Shown here piece after piece: positions 44,606 to 58,659 of a DNA stretch of 64,000 nucleotides (position 1 is its first letter; each line of letters begins with the position of its first letter). The notes under the pieces are model-generated. The model was not told where the DNA came from, did no database searches, and saw only the letters and a program-made list of their open reading frames with translations. Location of the stretch: the NCBI GenBank assembly GCA_021776135.1, contig JAJFGL010000036.1, positions 1 through 64,000 of the forward strand. The letters are read 5' to 3'. Origin of the DNA: Kiloniellaceae bacterium (GTDB lineage Bacteria; Pseudomonadota; Alphaproteobacteria; Kiloniellales; J153). Position numbers and translations under genes: made by a program.

Positions 44606-45064
44606 ATGAAAGCGGATCGGTGGCAGGTTTATTTGTCAGGAGAAATTCATAGCGATTGGCGCCATCAGATTAGCGCCGGGGTCGAGACCGCCGGCTTGCC
44701 GGTCGATCTGCTCTCGCCGGTGACCGAGCACGATACCAGCGACCGCTGCGGCGTCGCCATTCTGGGTGAGGAGCAAACCGCCTTTTGGCAGGATCACAAG
44801 GGCGCCAAGGTCAACGCCATCCGCAACCGCGCCCTGATGCAAAGCGCGGATGTGGTGGTGGTGCGCTTTGGCGATAAATATAAACAGTGGAACGCGGCCT
44901 TCGATGCCGGTTATGCCGCCGCCTTGGGCAAATCCATCGTCACCTTGCACGACCCCGGATTGACCCACGCCCTCAAGGAAGTTGACGGCGCCGCCATGGC
45001 GGTCGCGGAAACACCGCAACAGGTGGTGAAGTTGTTGACCTACGCGATCCAGGGCAGCTTGTAA
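44606..45064 (+). CDS. ytoQ: YtoQ-family protein
   Basis: 152 residues of the YtoQ family (nucleoside 2-deoxyribosyltransferase-like fold): WQVYLSGEIHSDWRHQI, ILGEEQTAFWQDHKGAKVNAIRNR and VRFGDKYKQWNAAFDAGYAAALGK. The function is unproven; the fold suggests a nucleotide or nucleoside ligand. AGGAA precedes the ATG. It is monocistronic and convergent with the cyclase gene. Confidence 0.88.
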   Translation: MKADRWQVYLSGEIHSDWRHQISAGVETAGLPVDLLSPVTEHDTSDRCGVAILGEEQTAFWQDHKGAKVNAIRNRALMQSADVVVVRFGDKYKQWNAAFDAGYAAALGKSIVTLHDPGLTHALKEVDGAAMAVAETPQQVVKLLTYAIQGSL

Positions 45065-45076
45065 GCGATCCTGGAT

Positions 45077-46288
45077 TTATCGCGGCTGCTTGGGAGCGAA
45101 GACTTCACGCGGCGCGTCCATGCCTTTGAAATTGTAAGACCCAAGGGAGGTAAAGCGCGGCGGGGCCAAGTCCGCGATCTCGCTGGAAACCAGGATCGGG
45201 GAATCCAAGCCGGCGCATAGGGTCTCCATCTGGCAAACCAGATTGACCGCCGGTCCGATAACCGTGAAGTCCAAGCGGTCGGCGGCGCCGATATTACCGT
45301 ACATGACCTCGCCCACATGAATGGCGATGCCGCATTCCATGGGTGCTTGGCCGAGGGTGCGGCGCACATCGTTCAGGGCGGATATCCCCGCGCGGGCGTC
45401 TTCCGCCGCGCCGAGCGCCGCATCCAGCACCCCGCAGTCGCCCGCTTCCCCCGCATCGCAAGAGAAGATCGCCAACATGGCGTCGCCGACGAATTTCAAG
45501 ACCTCGCCGCCGCGGTCGGTAACCGGGCCGGCCATGCAGTCGAAATAGGTGTTGAGATGCTCGATCACCTTATCCAAAGGCTCGGTTTGCGATAAATAGG
45601 TGAAGTTCCGCAGGTCGCAGTACCAAAGTATAGCGTGAATGACCTCGCCGTCGCCGCGCTGAACTGTGCCGCTGAAAATACGCTCGCCGGTATTGGGGCC
45701 GACATAGGTGGTGAGCAGGTCGCGCGCGGTGCGCCGGGTTTGCTGCAATTCAACAAGCGTGGAAAAGGCGGGCAGAACCATATCGAGCAAGGCCAGGTCG
45801 TCTTCCGTGAAGCCGCCTTGGCGCTGGGTCGCTAGACTGAAGGCATTGCTCACGCCGTTCGCGAAGGCCAGGGGCATGATCTTGTAGTCCGTGAATCCGC
45901 GCCCCTTCAGATCGTCCAGAATGGGATAGTCCATGGCGCCGTCCCGGTCATCCAAGCGGCGCCGAATCGCGGCTTCGCCCTCGTATATGGGCTTAATGGG
46001 TGAGGTGATATAGGCCACTTCATCCCTCGAACTATGGCGATATCCCATCTCGCTCGCGCCACCGGCCTCGGGTTCCCAGGTAAAGCTGCGCGAGGCCAGT
46101 TGCGGGTGAAGCTGGCGTATATGCAGACTAACCCGGTCGAGAGGCAGGCCTGATTTCTTCAGACGCCGCGCGAATCGGTCGAGCAAGAAGATCATGCGCC
46201 CGGCCCGCAGGCGCTCCTCGCCAAGCAGCCAGACGACGATGGCGTTCGCGCGGTCTTCAAGGGTTATTCTTGTAGCCGTTCCCTTCAA
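45077..46288 (-). CDS. Class III adenylate/guanylate cyclase
   Basis: 403 residues. The N-terminal ~200 residues resemble a GAF-like sensor region (from IVVWLLGEERLRAGRMIFLLDRF). The catalytic domain (~215-395) has metal Asp residues in LWYCDLRNFTYLS and FVGDAMLAIF, and RLDFTVIGPAVNLVCQ near the end. It probably makes cAMP; substrate choice cannot be settled by eye. There is no membrane helix. The start is TTG at 46288, because the conserved N-terminal segment leaves no later ATG. Confidence 0.88.
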   Translation of the reverse strand: MKGTATRITLEDRANAIVVWLLGEERLRAGRMIFLLDRFARRLKKSGLPLDRVSLHIRQLHPQLASRSFTWEPEAGGASEMGYRHSSRDEVAYITSPIKPIYEGEAAIRRRLDDRDGAMDYPILDDLKGRGFTDYKIMPLAFANGVSNAFSLATQRQGGFTEDDLALLDMVLPAFSTLVELQQTRRTARDLLTTYVGPNTGERIFSGTVQRGDGEVIHAILWYCDLRNFTYLSQTEPLDKVIEHLNTYFDCMAGPVTDRGGEVLKFVGDAMLAIFSCDAGEAGDCGVLDAALGAAEDARAGISALNDVRRTLGQAPMECGIAIHVGEVMYGNIGAADRLDFTVIGPAVNLVCQMETLCAGLDSPILVSSEIADLAPPRFTSLGSYNFKGMDAPREVFAPKQPR

Positions 46289-46348
46289 TTTTTTTCCGAT
46301 TCTGATAACGCCGCGGTCAAAACCATGTGGGGACCGCCGTCCCCGGCC

Positions 46349-49204
<2,856 letters not shown>

Positions 49205-49341
49205 GAAGGCTTGGATACCTTAAATCGGAGCGGCCCCCTTCCAGGCGCCGGGATTACGGGCAAGATACTCTGCGTGCGCCCGGAGTCCATGGCGCGCCAG
49301 AGGCATTCATCCACAGCGTCTATTGCCAGCACATAATAAAA

Positions 49342-49356
49342 GAACGTAACATGAAC
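49342..49356. promoter_or_regulatory. SOS (LexA) box between uvrA and ssb
   Basis: GAACGTAACATGAAC fits the alphaproteobacterial LexA operator GAAC-N7-GAAC (GTTC-N7-GTTC on the other strand). It lies 138 bases before the uvrA start and 133 bases before the ssb start, so one operator could control both genes. LexA itself is not in the window. Confidence 0.75.
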
Positions 49357-49488
49357 CAACCATGCCCGATTCGCATGGCTAGGGCGAGCGCGGAAAGCCT
49401 TTGTGCGTAGATTCTCTTTGGCCTCCGGCTGCCTTCGTTCTAAGGTGCGCGCCGCTTCAAACGCTAAATAAAGATACGGGGTACGGTC

Positions 49489-49998
49489 ATGGCAGGCAGC
49501 GTGAACAAGGTCATTCTAATCGGCAACCTGGGGCGCGATCCGGAAGTTCGCACGACCCAGGACGGCCTGAAAATCGTCAATCTCTCGCTCGCCACCTCGG
49601 AAAACTGGAAAGACCGCAACAGCGGCGAACGGCGCGAGCGCACCGAATGGCACCGGGTCGTGATCTTCAACGAGCGCCTTGCCGATGTCGCCGAAAAATA
49701 CTTGCGAAAAGGCTCAAAGATCTACGTCGAAGGGGCTCTGCAAACGCGCAAGTGGACGGATCAGAGCGGTCAGGACCGTTATTCGACCGAGGTGGTCATG
49801 CAGCGTTTCCGGGGCGAACTGACCATGCTCGATTCCCGCGCCGGCGGCGAGGGGGGCGGCGACTATGGCGGCCAGAGCGGCTCTCAAGGCGGTGGTCAGG
49901 GAGGCGGCCAAGGCGGCGGGTCATTTGGCGGCGGCGGTTCAGGTGGCGGCGGCGGTGCCGGGCAGGGCGGCGATCTCGACGACGAAATTCCGTTTTAA
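49489..49998 (+). CDS. ssb: Single-stranded DNA-binding protein
   Basis: 169 residues. The OB fold (1-~112) contains [49 protein letters not shown] Gly-rich linker (about 115-160) follows, and the acidic tip DDEIPF recruits partner repair proteins. It is monocistronic, in the SOS-regulated divergent pair with uvrA. Confidence 0.96.
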   Translation: MAGSVNKVILIGNLGRDPEVRTTQDGLKIVNLSLATSENWKDRNSGERRERTEWHRVVIFNERLADVAEKYLRKGSKIYVEGALQTRKWTDQSGQDRYSTEVVMQRFRGELTMLDSRAGGEGGGDYGGQSGSQGGGQGGGQGGGSFGGGGSGGGGGAGQGGDLDDEIPF

Positions 49999-50015
49999 GA
50001 CACGGCCAAGCCCGT

Positions 50016-50840
50016 TTATTTGGCCACCCGCGCCGGGCCGGCTTTGCCGGCCGGCGCGCCCAGATTCCCCTGACTTCGCCGCGTGCCGCTTTCGGCTTCC
50101 TTCTCCACCGGAGGGTCGGCGGCCAGGTAGCGTTCGAAGACGCGCAGCAGGGTCCAGCCGGATTCGTTGATATGCCCCAGGTAATCGCGGTATCGCGTAT
50201 CCGCGATGGGGCCGAAGATCTCGCCTTTCGCGGCCTCGGAAAACCCGACGATGGCGTTTAGCAGGGTGCGGATTTCATGCCCCATGTCCATGGGATCCCG
50301 GACCCGGACGTCTAGGGCCTCGGGCCGGGCCAAGTTATCGTTTCGCTCAAGACTGGTTTCGGCGACCTGGCGGCGGGCGCTTTCCCGCGCCAAGCGTGAC
50401 CGCAATCCCGCCTCGCGCCGCTTCGATTCCGCCAAGACGGCGGCCAGAGCCCAGATGGCGAGCAGGACGATCAGGCGGTTCGCGAGGCCCGGGCCCGTTA
50501 CCAGAGTCTGTAACGCCGCCACCACTGTGGCCGCGCTGGAAGTCAGAACCGCGCCCAGTACGGTCAGGCCGCTGGCGATCGCGGCCAAGACGTAAACGTC
50601 TTGCGGCCGCGCGAGCCACACACCCAGAAAGACGAGGGAGAGATGCAAGGCCGCGGCCCAGACCCCGGCGGGCAGGTAAACCTCCGCCATGATATTGGTT
50701 ACCGACAAAACCGCGATGCCGGCCAGCACCCGCGCGTTGCGGAGCGGCAGCCCGCTCCGGGCTTTAACTTGAGCCTGGTTTCGCGCCTGTCTTTCGTCTC
50801 TGGCGAACGCCGCCGCGCGATCTACTCCTGTTTTCGCCAT
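50016..50840 (-). CDS. Membrane protein with lone HisKA-type domain
   Basis: About 274 residues: four or so membrane helices (~25-135), a coiled-coil linker, then a dimerisation/phospho-acceptor helix pair reading MGHEIRTLLNAIVGFSEAA followed by YRDYLGHINESGWTLLRVFERYL, as in HisKA kinases of the Rhodospirillales. No HATPase domain follows; the protein ends about 45 residues later in a low-complexity tail. It may be a truncated kinase or a phosphotransfer partner. The start could instead be GTG at 50909. Confidence 0.7.
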   Translation of the reverse strand: MAKTGVDRAAAFARDERQARNQAQVKARSGLPLRNARVLAGIAVLSVTNIMAEVYLPAGVWAAALHLSLVFLGVWLARPQDVYVLAAIASGLTVLGAVLTSSAATVVAALQTLVTGPGLANRLIVLLAIWALAAVLAESKRREAGLRSRLARESARRQVAETSLERNDNLARPEALDVRVRDPMDMGHEIRTLLNAIVGFSEAAKGEIFGPIADTRYRDYLGHINESGWTLLRVFERYLAADPPVEKEAESGTRRSQGNLGAPAGKAGPARVAK

Positions 50841-51093
50841 GGCGAAAGCCCCCAAAAAGCACCCCTTGTTCCTCGAGACTCCCCACAGACTCCCACGGAA
50901 CACTTCCACTTGCGGTGATTCGCGTCCAGATGTCCATATCTAGACAAAAAAATTATCGCCGCGCGCCGCGTATGTATTTATTCCTTCTATTTGGCTGCAA
51001 TTTGACAATTCTTCCGGGGAGTGGGGCTACGTTAATCATGGCAAGCCATAAATATATTTCCGTGAAGTCTTAAATTTCAGAGGGATACCCAAG

Positions 51094-51957
51094 GTGTTCA
51101 TCAAACGGAACAAAGTCCGAACCCTAGTCTTCGCCGCGATGTTCGTCCCTAGCTTGGCCGCCGCCGATGACGATGGCTGGCGTGTTTCCTGGGATCCCGA
51201 TTCCGCCGTCCTGGAGGTGACCGCCGGCGGCATGGAAAGCCTTGAAGTGGAGATAACCGCCGATACGGCACAGGCCGGAGTCAAACTGCGGGTTTCAGCG
51301 TCGCTGCGGCCATTTCTGACCGTCACTCCACAGGATTTTGGCGCCTTGACCGCCGGTGAGCGCCGCACCGCGATCCTCACCTTCGCGGCGCCAGGCGAGG
51401 CGGCCGCGGGCGCCATTACCGGCCAAGTGCGCGCGCGGGCGCGCGGCGATGACGACGATGATTATGAAAACCTTCCGCTTCCGTTACCCATCGCCTTGAC
51501 CGTATTGCCCCTGCCGCCCGACCCAGGCGAGGCTGGGAAGGCGACCCTGGAAGGCATCGATTCCGACGGCGACGGCCTGCGCGACGACGTGCAGCGCTAT
51601 ATCGCCGCTACCTTCCCAGACTCGGCGCGCGCCCGCGCCGCCGCCGCCCAATATGCCAAAAAAGTGCAAGAGACGCTCTTCGTCGGTAACGACCGGGTCA
51701 AAGCTGTAAACTTATCGCCGGAGCTACAAAGACCCAGACAATGTTTCTATTTCGTATTTGGCGGGGAAACCACCGATGAATTGTTAGGGGCCATTAGAGC
51801 TACCGATAGGCTTCGCGCGCAAATCCTCGATACTCCTGATCGTTCTCGCGCCTATTTGGCATACAACGCCCTTTTAGCCGGAGGTGTGTTCCGTGTCTTA
51901 CCAAGATCTCAATGGAAAAAAGGTTGCGCGTTCGATCCCGATGCGCTGCCGAACTGA
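51094..51957 (+). CDS. Secreted protein with calcium-type repeat, unknown function
   Basis: 287 residues starting with GTG: a signal peptide to about residue 23 (SLAAADD), a beta-rich domain to ~145 with a Ser/Thr-Ala pattern reminiscent of Ig-like folds, an acidic RARGDDDDDYEN loop, and then IDSDGDGLRDDVQRYI, a thrombospondin type 3-like or EF-hand-like calcium motif. The last ~100 residues match nothing I recognise. It is followed by a broken small exported protein gene. Confidence 0.65.
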   Translation: MFIKRNKVRTLVFAAMFVPSLAAADDDGWRVSWDPDSAVLEVTAGGMESLEVEITADTAQAGVKLRVSASLRPFLTVTPQDFGALTAGERRTAILTFAAPGEAAAGAITGQVRARARGDDDDDYENLPLPLPIALTVLPLPPDPGEAGKATLEGIDSDGDGLRDDVQRYIAATFPDSARARAAAAQYAKKVQETLFVGNDRVKAVNLSPELQRPRQCFYFVFGGETTDELLGAIRATDRLRAQILDTPDRSRAYLAYNALLAGGVFRVLPRSQWKKGCAFDPDALPN

Positions 51958-51973
51958 GGGCAGGAGAGACGAT

Positions 51974-52153
51974 ATGAGAATTATTTTACTCACCGGATTA
52001 GCGTTCGCCGGGTAGCTTTCACTTGCCTATGGTGCGATGGCTCAACAGCCACCGGATCCACAGATCTTTCCAAACGAGCCCGAATCCGGGCCGGCTGAAC
52101 AGGATCCGCGCCCGCTTGTTCGCACCTGCGGAATTTGGTACTTTCCGGTCTGA
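51974..52153 (+). pseudogene. Small exported protein interrupted by an in-frame amber codon
   Basis: AGGAGAG precedes ATG 51974. The frame reads MRIILLTGLAFAG, then TAG (52013-52015), then continues in phase LSLAYGAMAQ...QDPRPLVRTCGIWYFPV to TGA at 52151-52153. Without the amber codon this is a ~59-residue protein with an ideal signal peptide (cut near AMA-QQ) and one Cys. Either a single-base nonsense mutation or suppression would explain it; too short for homology by eye. Confidence 0.6.
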
Positions 52154-52258
52154 TTTTTCGCCGACTCCGGGGGGCTTCGCGCTGTCCGGCGGCGGGTCTG
52201 GGATATCTTGTGTTTCAAGCCGCCTTTTCTTTATTTTTCAATGAATTAGGAACGTCTC

Positions 52259-54994
<2,736 letters not shown>

Positions 54995-55039
54995 TACCTA
55001 AACCGAAGGCACCGGCCCGGCGATAGAAGGAAAAACGTC

Positions 55040-55546
55040 ATGTCCACACCGTGCATCGGGGTCTATCCCGGCACCTTCGACCCCATCACCATGGGCCACA
55101 TGGATATCATCGCCCGGGCCACGCGGATACTCGACAAGCTGGTCATCGGGGTCGCGGTAAATCCAGCCAAGACACCCCTGTTCGACGCCGCCGAGCGGGT
55201 CGCCATGATCGAGGCCGAACTGGGCGACCTGCGCGCCGCCGGGCACGATGTCACGGTTTGCGCCTTCGATAACCTCTTGATCCATTTTACCCAGGGCCTG
55301 GGCGCCAGCATCATCGTGCGCGGCCTGCGCGCGGTGTCGGATTTCGAGTACGAATTCCAGATGGCCTCCATGAATTCGCGGCTCGATCCCGATATCGAAA
55401 CCCTGTTTCTGACCGCCTCGGAACGCCAGCAGTTCATCGCCTCCGGCCTGGTCAAGGAGATCGCGCGCCTGGGCGGCGACGTGACCGGCTTTGTCTGCGC
55501 CCCGGTCGCGGCCAAGCTGACGGCGCGCTATTCAAAGAAGGATTGA
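55040..55546 (+). CDS. coaD: Phosphopantetheine adenylyltransferase
   Basis: 168-residue enzyme of coenzyme A synthesis. The T/H-x-G-H nucleotidyl transfer motif is in GTFDPITMGHMDII, and RGLRAVSDFEYEFQMASMN is the PPAT signature. GAAGGA lies before the ATG. It follows gyrA by 45 bases, an order found in many alphaproteobacteria. Confidence 0.96.
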   Translation: MSTPCIGVYPGTFDPITMGHMDIIARATRILDKLVIGVAVNPAKTPLFDAAERVAMIEAELGDLRAAGHDVTVCAFDNLLIHFTQGLGASIIVRGLRAVSDFEYEFQMASMNSRLDPDIETLFLTASERQQFIASGLVKEIARLGGDVTGFVCAPVAAKLTARYSKKD

Positions 55547-55619
55547 TCCGGGGGCAGGGGGCAAATTCGGACTATAGATCAGGAAATACTTTACCTGCGC
55601 CATAGCTGGGACTGGCGCT

Positions 55620-55704
55620 GTGCGTCCTTCGACAAGCTCAGAATGAGGACTTTTCTTAATGCCATTCACAATTATCCTCATCCTGAGCTTGTCGAAGGAC
55701 GCAC
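55620..55704. repeat. Paired inverted REP arms (BIME-like)
   Basis: GTGCGTCCTTCGACAAGCTC continuing to 55649 is repeated inverted at 55675-55704 around a 25-base loop. It is the same element type as 31091-31194. It lies in the coaD / tRNA-Lys gap of 278 bases, where no gene is seen. Confidence 0.85.
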
Positions 55705-55824
55705 AGGCGGGACTGGCGTTCCAAATGCGATTACCCTGGCAAGATAAGCGGCTTCGGCTTGACCCCCGCGCGGCGCCCGGCCTATGGTCGCGCCGCCCGC
55801 GCTGGCATAAGCGATTCTTGGCAA

Positions 55825-55900
55825 GGGCCCGTAGCTCAGATGGTAGAGCAGCTGACTTTTAATCAGCGGGTCACAGGTTCGAATCCTGTCGGGCTCACCA
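55825..55900 (+). tRNA. tRNA-Lys (anticodon TTT)
   Basis: 76 bases from GGGCCCG to an encoded CCA. The D-arm starts TAGCTCAG, the anticodon loop CTTTTAA (TTT at its centre) sits on a GCTGA/TCAGC stem, and the T-arm carries GGTTCGAATCC. The acceptor stem GGGCCCG pairs with CGGGCTC except one wobble pair. Genomic debris begins directly after the CCA, the usual position for integrated islands. Confidence 0.96.
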
Positions 55901-55928
55901 AGGATATCAAGGGGTTAGGCAAAACCGC

Positions 55929-56450
55929 CTAGCTCTTTTGCGTTTTTGAGGCAACGCCCAAGGCAACAGAATTTCCATTGAATGGGAATGAACGGCCTTG
56001 ATCGGCGGTAGCCGTATAGTGGCCCATACCGCGCCGCTGGAGTCCGAGGGCATCACACCTGCCGGCCAAGGTCGAGATATCCCTCCGCGACTGTTCGAGG
56101 GCCGTACATTGCGGCATTTCGGGTCGGGGCAACTCCACCGGCATGGACGGGTAGGTTCTCTAATGCCTACTTTCGTTGCAGAGATTACGGTGAGAGCCAA
56201 GGTTGCGGAACTGGCTGAAGTGGCCAGAATAAGGCGAGCGATCTTCGGGCGGCCAAGTGGAACTTCCGACCGGCCATACAGCCTTGACCGCGTTGAGCGG
56301 GTAGCGATTGACAAGCAAGCGCGGCCGAGGGCCTTGGCGGAGCAGCGAAAGAGCATCAGAGGTTGCATTGTGAAGCTGCCGCAGTTGGGGATATTCGCGG
56401 GCGATCCGAGTCGGATAGCCAGAAAACGAGCCCAATGAGGGGACACGCAA
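55929..56450 (-). other. Unrecognised frame with one internal amber codon
   Basis: The 550 bases after tRNA-Lys hold no recognised gene. One minus-strand frame is open from 56450 to 55929 except for a TAG at 56160-56162; its product is Arg/Ser-rich and matches no family known to me. Overlapping frames on the other strand are equally uncertain. No integrase-type motifs are visible. Treat as decayed island DNA. Confidence 0.3.
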
Positions 56451-56451
56451 A

Positions 56452-56955
56452 ATGAGTCAAGAGCGTCACGGCCGCGATCTTTTCATCGTCGATAACAGCG
56501 TCTCCGGGTGGACCGGACTCCGTTATCTTGAGGAGTGGACTGAGATCGCGAGGGCGTTCGACATCGCGACCGGGTATTTCGAGATCGGCGCGCTTTTGGC
56601 TCTTGAGGGGAAGTGGCAAAAACTTGACAAGATCCGAATTTTGATGGGGGCCGACACGACGCATCGGACGCGCAAGGCCCTACTAGAGGCTGTACGCAAG
56701 CGCGCTGTTGAGGTGTTAGACGACAGCATAGAGGCTGAAAAGGATGCCAACCCGTTTCTTAACGGGGTCCCGGCAGTCCTCGAAGCTCTTCGCGACGATC
56801 AAATCGAGTGCCGCGCCTACGACCGAGACAAGTTCCATGCCAAGGCATATATCACCCACGCCAAACTGGAAGTGGTTGGCGCTCAGGCGCTGGTCGGTTC
56901 CAGCAACTTCACGGCGCCGGCACCGAGCGGGCCTAGCGCCTTTTGGGCAAGTTAA
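56452..56955 (+). pseudogene. Truncated PLD-domain protein (helicase-associated type)
   Basis: The N-terminal part reads like the phospholipase D-like domain found at the start of certain SNF2-type helicases of defence islands: DIATGYFEIGALLALEGKWQKLDKIRILMG, then KFHAKAYITH (HxK) and ALVGSSNFTAP. Normal relatives continue for hundreds of residues after SNFT; here the frame turns into unrelated sequence and stops 12 codons later. GAGGGG precedes the ATG. It is a 3'-truncated gene, joined tail-to-tail to a primase fragment. Confidence 0.7.
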
Positions 56956-57409
56956 CGCCGGCTTTGCCGTGGCCACCGGTGCGAAGGTAGGTGCGATGAA
57001 TCGCTGTGATCCTGCGATCAATGCCCTGCACGGCCGCGATCATGGCGGGCAGGATTATTCCGCTGCGCTCGTATAGGGTCGAACCGCAATACTTCAACGA
57101 AGAGGGCACCGATATTATGATGCCACGGCCGCGCATGTATCCCTCAAGCGGTGTACCAGCCCCGGAGACGGTCTTGCGCCAAATCTTCAGCGCCTGAACT
57201 GTGCGTGTTTCGCGGTCGTCGTCGCGGCGCTCAGGGGGTGCCCAGGGAATCGAGGAATCTCCACGACTGGCCCAAAGCCCGCGCGCCTTTAGGGCGTCAA
57301 GGACGACCTCTTGCTCGCACCCGGCGAAGCAATAGACCAGCGCACATTTCTCGCCGTCCGATACCTTGAGGCTCGGCACGCGGTCATCGTGCGCTGGACA
57401 AGAGGCCAT
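56933..57409 (-). pseudogene. Toprim/DUF7146-type primase fragment
   Basis: The frame begins MASCPAHDDRVPSLKVSDG and CFAGCEQEVVLDALKARGLW, the zinc-ribbon start of phage/island primases, and ends IHRTYLRTGGHGKAGVNLPK before a frameshift; the next frame continues with KALGPLGAGAVKLLE, as expected for the family, into 56905. Upstream of the ATG the same frame encodes KTLIKSLGGRWSGSYG, also expected, but is closed by a stop 10 codons earlier with no start codon. The gene is thus damaged at both ends and lacks its catalytic part. Confidence 0.65.
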
Positions 57410-57466
57410 GCCGTAGGAACCGGACCAGCGCCCGCCTAGGGACTTGATGAGGGTTTTGGGCGTCCT

Positions 57467-57688
57467 TCATGCCTTGCCCCCGTCCAGCAGGATCACGCCC
57501 TCTTGAGCGGCTATCAGTTGGTCGAGTCTACTCAGGCTCCACCATATTTGGCGGCCGGCGGTTGCTTCGGAATCTTGAGGCGTCGACGGGTTGTCACTAA
57601 AGTTGTTGTGGCCTAGAAAGCCATAGCGATACCCAAAACAATCCGACGCCTCGGAGCCTGCCGCTCCGGGGCGTTGCTCCTTTTTCAT
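57467..57688 (-). CDS. Small hypothetical protein of the island
   Basis: 73 residues, in the same frame as the downstream primase fragment and separated from it by one stop codon and ten sense codons. No domain is recognised; the second half has a possible helix (RLDQLIAAQEGVILLDGGKA). It lies between the AlpA-like gene and the primase fragment, where islands often carry small accessory genes. Confidence 0.4.
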   Translation of the reverse strand: MKKEQRPGAAGSEASDCFGYRYGFLGHNNFSDNPSTPQDSEATAGRQIWWSLSRLDQLIAAQEGVILLDGGKA

Positions 57689-57694
57689 AGTTGG

Positions 57695-57928
57695 TCACGC
57701 TGCCTCCCCGTCGGGAATGCGCTGGCGGGACTCGATCCAGGCGTCGATTTCGTCGGCCCTGAAATACAACCGCTTGTTAATGCGAACCGGTGTCGGGAAA
57801 CCTAAATTTGGATCGCGCAGGAAGCGCCAAAGCGTGACCTCGGAAACGCCGCCGAGTTGTTCCCGGACGCGCTTGGCCGTTCGCAATTCGATACCTGAAG
57901 CAGGAGGCCTGGGGAGTGTCTGAGACAT
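57695..57928 (-). CDS. AlpA/excisionase-type helix-turn-helix protein
   Basis: 77 residues with a MerR/Xis-like winged helix: LGGVSEVTLWRFLRDPNLGFP and TPVRINKRLYFRADEIDAWIESR. Proteins of this type regulate excision or early genes of integrated elements. It precedes the primase fragment in the same direction, the standard order in tRNA-associated islands. The DNA upstream is AT-rich and gene-free. Confidence 0.75.
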   Translation of the reverse strand: MSQTLPRPPASGIELRTAKRVREQLGGVSEVTLWRFLRDPNLGFPTPVRINKRLYFRADEIDAWIESRQRIPDGEAA

Positions 57929-58186
57929 TTCTAATACCTTCGTTTATTTGAAAGTAGGTTAGTGATGGGAGTAGACAGAATCGCAAATACCTTTGACCAT
58001 CGGCTAATCAGCCTTGAATCTTTTTTTTTGTGAAAAAACTGACATACCTTTGATTTTCATAGTTTTTTGATGAAATAAGATGAAGGAATTTGCAAGGGCT
58101 CGGGGATTTGGTTGTCGGTTTCTTACAATTTTGGATTCATCCGGTCGTTTTGTGAATCCTTGAAATCCTTGGATTCGGGGGTTCGG
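57929..58186. other. AT-rich upstream region of the AlpA-like gene
   Basis: About 260 bases with no gene. It contains A/T-rich runs (TTTTTTTTTTTG near 58022, GTTTTTTGATG near 58062) that stand out from the GC-rich chromosome and could hold the promoter of the AlpA-like gene or an element end. Confidence 0.4.
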
Positions 58187-58298
58187 ATGCGACCGTATCA
58201 ACCACCAAGAGCGCGGCATGACGATCTGTTCCACGCCCAACTCGGTCAGATCACCACCCTAAAACACCAGCTTGTCGCCCTGGCGGACAAGATCGATT
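58187..58298 (+). pseudogene. N-terminal remnant of an IS5-type transposase
   Basis: ATG 58187 starts MRPYQPPRARHDDLFHAQLG and continues QITTLKHQLVALADKIDW, which resembles the amino-terminus of IS5/IS1182-type transposases (D-L-F-x-x-x-L-x-Q-I ... L-V-x-L-A-x-x-I-D-W). It is cut at 58298 by the terminal repeat of the IS6-type element, and no continuation is found on the other side. Confidence 0.6.
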
Positions 58299-58348
58299 GG
58301 CATTGACACGTTAACTGCCGCGGTCGCCAGATTCGATCGTGATCCGCA

Positions 58349-58659
58349 TCAGGCGGCAAGCCAACCTTGATTCCAGACAGACAAGGTCTCGGCTCGAAAC
58401 GCCTTGAATATACGTCGGGATAGAAGATGGCGTTGGACGTAGAAGGCGTTGTAGACGGCGGCGTGAATCGACAGGAACCGTTGGGCTGATCCTGGCAACT
58501 TGAACCGCTGCTGTTTTCGTTCTCGGCGACGGACCGGCTGGTGTGAATTCTCGGTTCGATTGTTCGCTCGAAATCCCTGATCGTGAACAGTGGTAAGTCG
58601 CTCTTTGCGGATGGCGACAGCGTAGGATCTGAGTTTGTCCGTGGTGATGCGCTTTGGCG
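58349..58659 (-). pseudogene. IS6-type transposase C-terminal fragment (left)
   Basis: The minus strand reads SPKRITTDKLRSYAVAIR, then HDQGFRANNRTENSHQPVRR, RERKQQRFKLPGSAQRF and ends VWNQGWLAA before TGA (58349-58351). This is the last ~100 residues of an IS6-family DDE transposase, with the second Asp and the Glu region. It lacks the N-terminus and start codon. Confidence 0.75.
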
